Below, in pieces: positions 1 to 5,317 of a DNA stretch of 5,317 nt. Position 1 is the first letter of the stretch; the number at the start of each line of letters is the position of its first letter. Source of the stretch: Eudoraea sp. (GTDB lineage Bacteria > Bacteroidota > Bacteroidia > Flavobacteriales > Flavobacteriaceae); contig JABDPH010000200.1 in NCBI GenBank assembly GCA_013042925.1, forward strand, positions 1 to 5,317, given 5' to 3'. A program made the translations under genes and the position numbers. The notes below the pieces were generated by a model. That model did not search any database. It was not told where the DNA came from and was given only the letters and a program-made list of their open reading frames with translations.

Positions 1-2
1 TA

Positions 3-1055
3 CTTCGTGAAGATCCTGTAAAAGAAGGTCTTTTATATGCAGGAACTGAATACGGTCTTTTTATTTCATTTGATGATGGGGCAAACTGGAAGATATTTCA
101 GCAAAATTTGCCTGTAACTCCAATTACCGATTTAAAAATTCATCGAAGCGATTTGGTTTTAGCAACTATGGGTAGAGGATTTTGGATTTTGGACGATATC
201 AACCTTTTAAGACAAGAAAATATCGAGAATATTAAAAATCATATGTTGTTTAAACCCAATTCTGCGATTCGGTACAGAGTTCCATCTGGGGCCAGATTAA
301 GTGAGACTCCAAAATATCCAAGGCCAGGGGTAACTATTGATTATTTCCTGAAGGAAAAGATGAATTCTCCTTTGAAATTAGAAATTATGGATGAAGGAAT
401 GGAGATAGTAAATAGTTATATAAGTGATACTACAGGGATTTCAAAAGATAGTATAACGCGTAATATGAGTACCGAATTCCTGAATTATACGGTGTCTAAT
501 AAATTAACTGCAAAGAAGGGCTTTAATCGGTTCAACTGGGATATGACAGCAACCGGTCCATGGAATAATAAGGCCGAAGAGACTTATAAAAATGGGCCAC
601 TTGTAAAACCAGGGATATACATTGCCAAACTGACAATTGATAAATTAGTATTGGTAAAATCTTTTCAGATAGAAATGGATCCAAAGGTAAACACCATAGG
701 AATCTCAGTCAAAACCATAAGTGCGCAGTTTGATTTTCAAATAAAGGTACGCGACTTATTAAATAAGGCATCGTTGCTGGTAAACAAATTAGAAATCGAG
801 CAGGAAACTTTGGAAAACAAAGAGAAAATTACCCGGGCAGATAAAACAAGGTTGTCAGAGATAAAAACGGTACTTGGTGAATTAAGAACTTCTGAAGGAA
901 TTTATGAGCAACCTATGTTAACAAGCCAAATTAAATATTTGTATAATATGATGAACGAAGCCGATCAGGAGATTGGAAAAGACGCATTAGATAGGCTTGC
1001 TGATTTGCAAAGCAAGTTTGGAGCCATTCAACAAAGTATTAACCAATGGTTTTAA
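3..1055 (+). CDS. C-terminal part of a BNR/Asp-box repeat (VPS10/sortilin-like, 'glycosyl hydrolase') protein, 5' truncated by the window
   Basis: The frame is open from the left edge (codon 1 at position 3) to TAA at 1053-1055, giving 350 residues of a protein whose start lies outside the window. An in-frame TTG at 108 is not a credible start because clear family sequence precedes it. Residues 22-29 (SFDDGANW) match the Asp-box/BNR motif S-x-D-x-G-x-x-W, the hallmark of a beta-propeller blade. GRGFWILDD (57-65), GVTIDYFL (109-116), GFNRFNWDM (173-181) and KPGIYIAKLTID (202-213) are landmarks I associate with the end of large (about 1000-residue) secreted BNR/VPS10-domain proteins of Bacteroidota. 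There the last propeller blade is followed by a beta-sandwich-like domain and then a charged helical tail (here about 245-345). These proteins are usually named 'glycosyl hydrolase', but Asp-box repeats alone do not prove glycosidase activity, and no catalytic residues can be assigned in this part. The signal peptide would be upstream. Family placement is fairly secure; the substrate is unknown. Confidence 0.85.
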   Translation, partial: LREDPVKEGLLYAGTEYGLFISFDDGANWKIFQQNLPVTPITDLKIHRSDLVLATMGRGFWILDDINLLRQENIENIKNHMLFKPNSAIRYRVPSGARLSETPKYPRPGVTIDYFLKEKMNSPLKLEIMDEGMEIVNSYISDTTGISKDSITRNMSTEFLNYTVSNKLTAKKGFNRFNWDMTATGPWNNKAEETYKNGPLVKPGIYIAKLTIDKLVLVKSFQIEMDPKVNTIGISVKTISAQFDFQIKVRDLLNKASLLVNKLEIEQETLENKEKITRADKTRLSEIKTVLGELRTSEGIYEQPMLTSQIKYLYNMMNEADQEIGKDALDRLADLQSKFGAIQQSINQWF

Positions 1056-1084
1056 ATAGAAGAACATTATAAAAAAACGCCCCT

Positions 1085-1834
1085 ATGAACATTTTTAAAA
1101 AACTCAAAACCTACAATAAACATGGTCGTCGAGTTGTTAATGATCCGTTTCATAAAAACACCCTTGAGTTGACTAAATCAGAGCTCAAAAAATCACCTAA
1201 AAGAACCGAGGTGATAAATTTTTTATTAACTCGCTTTAATCGCGAAACCTGCTATTTGGAAATTGGCGTTAGAAATCCTGCAGACAATTATAACCATATA
1301 AATGCAGGCAAAAAATTCAGTGTTGATCCTGGGGTAGAATTTAAAGAGCGTTCTATAGATTTTAAAATGACCAGCGATAGTTTTTTTGAAAAATTAAATA
1401 AAAATGAAATTTTATCTAAGGACATAAAGTTTGACGTGATTTTTATTGACGGTTTGCATCTGGCCGAGCAAGTGGAATTAGATATTAAAAATTCACTGGA
1501 TTTTATCAAGGATGACGGGTTTATAGTGCTTCATGATTGCAATCCACCAACAGAATGGCACGCAAGAGAAGATTATGAATACAGGAATTCTCCGGCAAGT
1601 GGTTATTGGAATGGCACTACGTGGAAAGCTTTTTTAAAATCGCGTTTTAATCCCAAATTGTATTCCTGTTGTATTGATACAGATTGGGGGGTTGGCATTT
1701 TGTCTAAAAAACATCCAATTGGTAATAGCATTGAGAACACAAATACATTTTTTGAATTTAAGGTTTTTGATAAAAACAGAAAAGAAAGCCTTAACCTTAT
1801 AAATTTTGATGAGTTAAAGAAAATATTGGCTTAA
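1085..1834 (+). CDS. Class I SAM-dependent methyltransferase, substrate unknown
   Basis: This 249-residue protein is predicted to be cytosolic, with no signal peptide or membrane segment. After a basic N-terminal stretch of about 40 residues, it shows the order of a Rossmann-type methyltransferase. YLEIGVRN (57-64) fits motif I, the SAM-binding E-x-G loop. FSVDPG (78-83) supplies the acidic residue at the end of strand 2. FDVIFIDGLH (116-125) is the strand-4 motif with the 'FIDG-H' signature of Methyltransf_24-like enzymes, and GFIVLHDCNP (145-154) is strand 5. The length suits a small-molecule or glycan methyltransferase, but the acceptor cannot be read from sequence. ATG 1085 is the first sensible start, 29 nt after the preceding stop, and no Shine-Dalgarno sequence is visible (the upstream stretch is A-rich). 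The gene is strikingly AT-rich in places: 1381-1440 has 11 G/C of 60. It may share a transcript with the upstream BNR gene. Methyltransferases of this look often sit in surface-glycan loci, but no glycosyltransferase is visible here. Confidence 0.85.
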   Translation: MNIFKKLKTYNKHGRRVVNDPFHKNTLELTKSELKKSPKRTEVINFLLTRFNRETCYLEIGVRNPADNYNHINAGKKFSVDPGVEFKERSIDFKMTSDSFFEKLNKNEILSKDIKFDVIFIDGLHLAEQVELDIKNSLDFIKDDGFIVLHDCNPPTEWHAREDYEYRNSPASGYWNGTTWKAFLKSRFNPKLYSCCIDTDWGVGILSKKHPIGNSIENTNTFFEFKVFDKNRKESLNLINFDELKKILA

Positions 1835-1854
1835 TCCAATAATCAATATTTATG
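1826..1854 (+). promoter_or_regulatory. Candidate Bacteroidota-type promoter ahead of the NTF2-like/MDR pair
   Basis: TTG at 1826-1828 is followed after 18 nt by TATTTATG at 1847-1854. This matches the flavobacterial pattern TTG-N(17-23)-TAnnTTTG at all fixed positions except one (A for T at 1852). It would start RNA near 1860, about 35 nt before the ATG at 1897. The TTG lies inside the last codons of the methyltransferase gene. Such short AT-rich patterns arise often by chance, so this remains a candidate only. Confidence 0.3.
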
Positions 1855-1896
1855 AAATTTCCCTGGAAGTTAATGGGTTCTATAAATTGACATAAC

Positions 1897-2346
1897 ATGA
1901 AAAATATTTTATTCCTCCTCCTACTGTCAAATTTTATAATCACTAACCTAAGTGCACAGGAAAATATTCCAAGTAAAAAACAAACAAGAGACATTCATTC
2001 CTTAATTGACAATTATTCCATGGCAAGGGCAAAAAAAGACACCTTGCTTCTAAAAAGAATTTTAACTACAGATATAGATCAATTAGTTTCTTCCGGTACA
2101 TGGAGAAAGGGTAAACAGGAATCCATGAAAGGAATGTTACAAAGCTCCAAAAATAATCCGGGTACCAGAACCCTGAAAATTGAATCTATACGGTTGTTAA
2201 ATCCGCTGTGCGGTATAGTGGATGCACGTTATGAAATAACAAACCCCGAAGGAGTTACCAGAAAGATGTGGAGCACTTTTATAGTGGTAGCTATTGAAGA
2301 TGATTGGAAAATTAGTGCAATCCGGAATATGCTCCCGGCCAGGTAA
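1897..2346 (+). CDS. Exported NTF2/SnoaL-like (DUF4440-type) protein
   Basis: This 149-residue protein starts with a clear Sec signal peptide: M-K-N, a hydrophobic core of about residues 4-15, and a likely signal peptidase I site after LSA (A20 | Q21). The 'SAQ' ending is typical of Bacteroidota. The mature part of about 129 residues has the size and pattern of an NTF2-like alpha+beta cone. An N-terminal helix pair (about 29-58, including the A-x-x-K-K-D-T-x-x-L segment) is followed by alternating strands, ending in STFIVVAIEDDWKIS (126-140), which resembles the last hairpin of DUF4440/SnoaL-like domains. No catalytic residues are obvious. Family members range from small-molecule binders to enzymes, so no reaction is assigned. 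It would act in the periplasm or be secreted. ATG 1897 is chosen because the signal peptide begins directly there; no Shine-Dalgarno is seen. The oxidoreductase gene starts 15 nt downstream, which suggests cotranscription. Confidence 0.75.
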   Translation: MKNILFLLLLSNFIITNLSAQENIPSKKQTRDIHSLIDNYSMARAKKDTLLLKRILTTDIDQLVSSGTWRKGKQESMKGMLQSSKNNPGTRTLKIESIRLLNPLCGIVDARYEITNPEGVTRKMWSTFIVVAIEDDWKISAIRNMLPAR

Positions 2347-2361
2347 CAATAGAATTGATAA

Positions 2362-3357
2362 ATGAAGGCAATTGTATACACAAAATACGGCTCCCCGGAT
2401 GTTTTGCAGCTAAAAGAGGTTGAAAAACCAGCACCCAAGGAGAATGAAATCCTGGTTAGAGTACGTGCAACCTCTGTAAATAGAACAGACTGCGCCAACC
2501 TCAGGGCAAAGCCATTTATTATGCGTTTTACTATGGGTCTTTTTAAGCCTAAAAAAAAGATTCCGGGAACAGAATTTGCAGGTGATGTTGTTAAAGTAGG
2601 GCAGGCAGTAGACACATTAAACGTGGGTGATAAGGTATTTGGATTTGACGACAGTGTTTTAAGCTCTTTTGCTGAATATCTGGTATTCCCGGCCAGCAAG
2701 GGTATATCAACAATGCCCCAGGGTTTTAACTATCAACAAGCCGGGGCTTGTATAGAAGGTGCTCATTATGCATATAATATTATTAATAAAGTTGAACTCA
2801 AAAAAGGTCAAAAAGTATTGGTCAATGGCGCCTCTGGGGGCATAGGAACCGCCACGGTTCAATTGTTAAAGCATTTTGGTGCAGACATCACCGCGGTCTG
2901 TAATACGAAAAATATAGGTCTGGTAAAATCATTGGGCGCAAATAAAGTTATTGATTATACCAAAGAAGATTTTACCAAAGATTCCGAAAAATACGACTAT
3001 GTGTTTGACTGCGTTGGAAAAAGTACTTTTGGTAAATGCCGTCCTATTTTAAAACCCGGAGGAGTTTATATCTCTTCTGAATTGGGACCATGGTCTCAGA
3101 ATATATATTACTCACTTATTTCGGCCATTTTTGGCAAAATACCCGGAAAGGAAGGAAAAAAAGTAAAATTCCCGTATCCCCCCAATATTCTGCGAAGCAT
3201 AAAGTTGGTTAAGAAATTAATAGAGGAGGGTAAGTTTAAATCCATAATTGATAGATCTTATCCGCTGGAAGAGATTGCAGATGCCTTCAGGTATGTAGAA
3301 AAAGGACAAAAAACAGGAAATGTTTCAATCACTTTAGCAGGAGCTCAAGAATTCTAG
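2362..3357 (+). CDS. Zinc-independent MDR-family NAD(P)-dependent oxidoreductase (quinone oxidoreductase/alcohol dehydrogenase-like)
   Basis: The protein is full length for the family at 331 residues and is probably cytosolic, with no signal peptide. The N-terminal GroES-like domain (about 1-120) shows the MDR landmarks YGSPDVLQL (9-17), ILVRVRATSVNRTD (30-43), PGTEFAGDVVKVG (68-80) and VGDKVFGF (88-95). The Rossmann domain follows: VLVNGASGGIGTATVQLLK (152-170) contains the dinucleotide loop GASGGIG (156-162), and FDCVG (215-219) and LKPGGVYI (230-237) are the usual later strands. The catalytic and structural zinc cysteines of classical alcohol dehydrogenases are absent, which places it nearer to quinone oxidoreductase and RTN4IP1-like enzymes that usually use NADPH. 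The likely chemistry is NAD(P)H-dependent reduction of a quinone, enone or aldehyde, but the substrate is unknown. ATG 2362 begins the canonical M-K-A-x-x-Y-x-x-Y-G-x-P start. It follows the NTF2-like gene by 15 nt without a strong ribosome binding site. Confidence 0.9.
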   Translation: MKAIVYTKYGSPDVLQLKEVEKPAPKENEILVRVRATSVNRTDCANLRAKPFIMRFTMGLFKPKKKIPGTEFAGDVVKVGQAVDTLNVGDKVFGFDDSVLSSFAEYLVFPASKGISTMPQGFNYQQAGACIEGAHYAYNIINKVELKKGQKVLVNGASGGIGTATVQLLKHFGADITAVCNTKNIGLVKSLGANKVIDYTKEDFTKDSEKYDYVFDCVGKSTFGKCRPILKPGGVYISSELGPWSQNIYYSLISAIFGKIPGKEGKKVKFPYPPNILRSIKLVKKLIEEGKFKSIIDRSYPLEEIADAFRYVEKGQKTGNVSITLAGAQEF

Positions 3358-3637
3358 AGTAACCAATGCAACTGGATTAAGTTCTTCAAACCAAATAAAA
3401 AATAAGTATCTGCCAAACTAAGGATATGTTGTTTTTTAAGTACTCCTTTTTAAGTTATTCGCATTTTATTCATCCAAAATAGCCTGGTCCTTTACCCTGT
3501 ACTATTTTTTTGATTATCATGTTAAGTTTTATTTCTATTTTAGATCAACTTTACTTGCAGAGATGGAATCTCTGAATTTTTAAGAAGAATCCGGCTCTAA
3601 GTATTACTTTGACCCTTAATAAACCAGAAGAGAAAAA
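3358..3637. other. 280-nt AT-rich intergenic region
   Basis: No credible gene is found on either strand. The stretch has runs of T and a 9-nt direct repeat TTTTTAAGT at 3433-3441 and 3447-3455, with TTTTTAAG again at 3577-3584. The main structure is the hairpin at 3558-3581, listed separately. Two weak promoter-like matches are present. TTG 3510-3512 with TATTTTAG 3536-3543 has a 23-nt spacer and one mismatch, and TTACTTTG 3604-3611 has no TTG at the right distance. Either could serve the downstream membrane-protein gene. The purine stretch AGAAGAG (3626-3632), five bases before ATG 3638, is a poor ribosome binding site. Confidence 0.5.
3558..3581 (+). terminator. Hairpin plus T-run, likely intrinsic terminator or leader element
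   Basis: A perfect 7-bp inverted repeat, CAGAGAT (3558-3564) and ATCTCTG (3568-3574), encloses a 3-nt loop GGA. After two A residues it is followed by TTTTT (3577-3581). This is the usual layout of a rho-independent terminator reading rightward. The stem is modest (3 G-C pairs of 7) and the T-run is short. It sits about 200 nt after the oxidoreductase stop but only about 57 nt before the next start. It may therefore end a long 3' untranslated region, or act as a structure in the leader of the next gene. No A-run precedes it, so it does not look bidirectional. Confidence 0.5.
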
Positions 3638-4420
3638 ATGAATACCTCAATTTTTGATTCCTTATCCATTCCTGTTGTTTACTTAATTCTTTGTATTTCG
3701 TTAATAATCGGTTTTGAAATTGGTTATCAAATTAGCAGGCATTCCAAGGTATTTAAGGAAGAGGTAGAACCCGCCACCCTCACACCTATGATCGGAGGAC
3801 TAATTGGAGTATTGGGGTTTCTGCTGGCTTTTACTTTTTCAATTGCCACCGGACAATTTAGCCAGCGCAAGCAATACGTTCTTGAAGAGGCCAACGAAGT
3901 TGGAACTGCTTACCTCAGAGCAGACCTTATTGACACCGTTCACCAAAAAGAAGTAAAACAATTGTTGAGGGAATATGCAGATATTCGTCTTAGGGCTGTA
4001 AGTAGTGCAAATATTAACAACGAACTCATAAAATCAGTGGAGCTACATGACCTTTTATGGCGTGAAGTATCCGCGGCGGCTTTGGCTAAGCCTAATACAA
4101 ATACATCATTGATGATTCAATCTATTAATAACATCATTGACCTGCATGAAAAACGAATCACTGCAGGATTGCGCAACCGGATTCCCATGAGCATATGGCT
4201 AACGCTTATGGCCATTTCATTTATGACCATGCTAACCATTGGAATAAAAGCTGGTTTTACCAAACCTAGGGGCTTAATTGCTGTAATACCGATGATATTG
4301 GCATTTGCTGCCCTTACTACACTTATCGTAGATCTTAACCGCCCTCAAAAAGGATTATTCAAGGTAGGGCAACAATCTATGATTTCCGTTCAGAAGAGCA
4401 TGCAAAAAGACATTAAATAA
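3638..4420 (+). CDS. DUF4239 (bestrophin-like) inner-membrane protein
   Basis: This 260-residue protein has four predicted membrane helices in two pairs: about 11-29, 50-70, 184-204 and 212-232. Between the pairs lies a soluble, mostly helical segment of about 110 residues. The pattern fits DUF4239, called bestrophin-like. The second helix carries LLAFTFSIA (62-70), and directly after it come QFSQRKQYVLEEANEVGTA (73-91) and YLRADL (92-97), matching the family's conserved 'R-x-x-x-x-x-E-A-N-x-x-G-T-A-Y-L-R' stretch. After helix 4 comes DLNRPQKGLFKVGQQSM (232-248), the other conserved part. Bestrophins are anion channels, but this bacterial family has no firm function that I know of, so channel activity is only a possibility. 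ATG 3638 puts the first helix at a normal distance. The gene stands alone between a hairpin-bearing intergenic region and an 88-nt gap, so it may be transcribed on its own. Confidence 0.8.
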   Translation: MNTSIFDSLSIPVVYLILCISLIIGFEIGYQISRHSKVFKEEVEPATLTPMIGGLIGVLGFLLAFTFSIATGQFSQRKQYVLEEANEVGTAYLRADLIDTVHQKEVKQLLREYADIRLRAVSSANINNELIKSVELHDLLWREVSAAALAKPNTNTSLMIQSINNIIDLHEKRITAGLRNRIPMSIWLTLMAISFMTMLTIGIKAGFTKPRGLIAVIPMILAFAALTTLIVDLNRPQKGLFKVGQQSMISVQKSMQKDIK

Positions 4421-4508
4421 ACCTGTTCCAATTATGCCGATTTCCAGAAGGGATTATTTTCTTTAAAATTCTGTTGTACATTTAGATTATTAACCAAAAC
4501 TGCCTGGC
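4421..4508. promoter_or_regulatory. 88-nt intergenic gap, probably holding the start signals of the M81 gene
   Basis: TACATTTA at 4477-4484 matches TAnnTTTG except for its last base and lies about 25 nt before the ATG at 4509, but no TTG is found 17-23 nt upstream of it. An all-A/T repeat, ATTTT (4456-4460) and AAAAT (4465-4469), is too weak to call a terminator. No Shine-Dalgarno sequence precedes ATG 4509. Confidence 0.2.
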
Positions 4509-5317
4509 ATGAAAACCGTATTCAAATTTATATTACCTCTGTTCTTTATCTTCGGCATAGCTTGTAAAGAGTACGATAAAAAGAAGGAGACAAATGAAAG
4601 CTTGCCACGGGTTGCAATTGCCGGATTAGCCATTGAATCGAGCACCTTTTCACCAGCATTAACAGATGAAGAAGCGTTCCATGCCAGGGTTGCAGAGGAT
4701 GTGTTCTCATTCTATCCTTTCCTGGACAAAGACTCTTTAAACAGAAAGCGGGCTGAATGGATTCCAACTCTGAGAGCTCATGCACTTCCGGGCGGGATGG
4801 TCACACGGGAAGCCTATGAATCTTTAGTCTCCAAGACTCTCGATATGTTGGAGAAGAATATGCCCTATGACGGTTTATTTTTTGATATTCACGGAGCAAT
4901 GAGTGTAGAAGGGCTCGAAGATCCTGAAGGAGATTTTATAATTCGTGTTCGCGAAGTTGTGGGAAAAGAAACCCTGATTTCCACTTCAATGGATTTACAC
5001 GGCAATGTCTCCCGGCGTCTGGCACAACATTCCGATCTTATTACGTGCTATCGCATGGCACCGCATGAGGACGCCATTGAATCTAAAAAACGAGCGGTAA
5101 ACAACCTGCTGAATAGGTTAGAAAATGGCAAAGGAAAACCGGCTTACAAGGCGTGGATTCCCATCCCAATTTTGTTGCCTGGTGAAAAAACCAGTACAAG
5201 GATAGAGCCTGGAAAAAGTTTATATGCCAAAGTGGAGCCCGCTACCTTAGACGAAAGTATTGTAGATGCCGCTATTTGGATAGGCTATGCATGGGCAGAT
5301 GAGCCCAGGAATCATGC
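4509..5317 (+). CDS. M81-family (MlrC/microcystinase C-type) metallopeptidase, putative lipoprotein, 3' truncated by the window
   Basis: From ATG 4509 the frame stays open to the right edge, giving 269 complete codons. The N-terminus is a lipoprotein-like signal: M-K-T, a hydrophobic core of about 5-18, and FGIAC with Cys19 as the candidate lipidated residue. The G at -3 of the lipobox is less usual. KEYDKKKE follows, then a short linker to RVAIAGLAIESSTFSP (34-49), the start of the MlrC N-terminal domain. Family motifs follow in order: the E-S-x-T-F glutamate (E43), FFDIHGAM (124-131), SMDLHGNVS (160-168) and YRMAPHED (181-188). D162, H164 and H186 have the D-x-H...H spacing of the zinc ligands in MlrC, so the active site looks intact as far as can be seen. 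MlrC cleaves linearised microcystin; in most organisms M81 members have unknown substrates, and nothing here shows microcystin use. The missing C-terminal half, probably over 200 residues, lies beyond the window. The gene is richer in G+C than its neighbours (29 of 60 at 5041-5100). Confidence 0.85.
   Translation, partial: MKTVFKFILPLFFIFGIACKEYDKKKETNESLPRVAIAGLAIESSTFSPALTDEEAFHARVAEDVFSFYPFLDKDSLNRKRAEWIPTLRAHALPGGMVTREAYESLVSKTLDMLEKNMPYDGLFFDIHGAMSVEGLEDPEGDFIIRVREVVGKETLISTSMDLHGNVSRRLAQHSDLITCYRMAPHEDAIESKKRAVNNLLNRLENGKGKPAYKAWIPIPILLPGEKTSTRIEPGKSLYAKVEPATLDESIVDAAIWIGYAWADEPRNH

Noticed and set aside
1042..1052. Palindrome AACCA-A-TGGTT at the end of the BNR gene
   Set aside because: A 1-nt loop cannot form a stable hairpin, and the short T-run is part of the final codons and stop.
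1887..1892. TTGACA, a perfect sigma-70 -35 box
   Set aside because: It ends four bases before ATG 1897, so it cannot drive that gene, and Bacteroidota do not use this consensus.
1288..1994. Minus-strand open frames at 1288-1509 and 1797-1994
   Set aside because: The first is wholly antisense to the methyltransferase; the second overlaps the end of that gene and the signal peptide of the next. Neither looks like a protein family.
2229..2699. 156-codon open frame on the minus strand across the NTF2-like/MDR junction
   Set aside because: It lies antisense to two genes with strong family motifs, and its translation shows no recognisable domain.
3426..3482. 18-codon ORF in the intergenic region with AGGA just upstream
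   Set aside because: The AGGA is only one base from the ATG, the peptide is low complexity and AT-driven, and nothing supports translation.
4456..4469. ATTTT-CTTT-AAAAT inverted repeat after the DUF4239 gene
   Set aside because: The stem is only five A-T pairs with no following T-run, too weak to call a terminator.
4546..4785. 79-codon minus-strand open frame
   Set aside because: It is antisense to the M81 peptidase gene, whose plus-strand frame carries the conserved motifs.
1..5317. A defence system, mobile element, CRISPR array, tRNA or other RNA gene
   Set aside because: I saw no regularly spaced repeats, transposase or integrase motifs, terminal inverted repeats, tRNA-like arms or known defence-protein motifs on either strand by eye.

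Overview
The window looks like a piece of chromosome from a member of the Bacteroidota, most likely a flavobacterium-like organism. The grounds are low G+C coding sequence, almost no Shine-Dalgarno signals ahead of starts, a signal peptide ending in the typical '...SAQ', a C-terminal fragment of a large BNR/VPS10-type 'glycosyl hydrolase' of a kind common in Bacteroidota, and promoter-like sequences that fit TTG-N(17-23)-TAnnTTTG better than -35/-10 boxes. No species can be named from the sequence alone.

All six genes lie on the + strand. (1) 3-1055: C-terminal 350 residues of a secreted-type BNR/Asp-box repeat protein whose start is outside the window. (2) 1085-1834: an AT-rich class I SAM-dependent methyltransferase of unknown substrate. 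(3) 1897-2346: a small exported NTF2/SnoaL-like (DUF4440-type) protein. (4) 2362-3357: a zinc-free MDR-superfamily NAD(P)H oxidoreductase (quinone oxidoreductase-like), 15 nt behind gene 3 and probably cotranscribed with it. (5) 3638-4420: a four-helix inner-membrane protein of the DUF4239 (bestrophin-like) type. (6) 4509 to the right edge: the first 269 residues of an M81/MlrC-type metallopeptidase with a lipoprotein-like signal sequence. It is open at the window end.

The genes do not form an obvious single pathway. The methyltransferase follows gene 1 by 29 nt and the NTF2-like/MDR pair follows by 62 nt, where a candidate promoter lies. A 280-nt intergenic region separates gene 4 from gene 5 and carries the one convincing intrinsic-terminator-like hairpin (3558-3581). 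An 88-nt gap separates gene 5 from gene 6. Genes 1, 3 and 6 are exported or envelope-directed and gene 5 is in the membrane, so the region leans toward envelope functions.

I found no tRNA, rRNA, CRISPR array, insertion sequence, phage gene, toxin-antitoxin pair or recognisable defence system. The window appears to be mostly ordinary chromosome. The items most worth checking are the lipoprotein M81 peptidase, the displaced hairpin, and the composition shift between the methyltransferase and the M81 gene.
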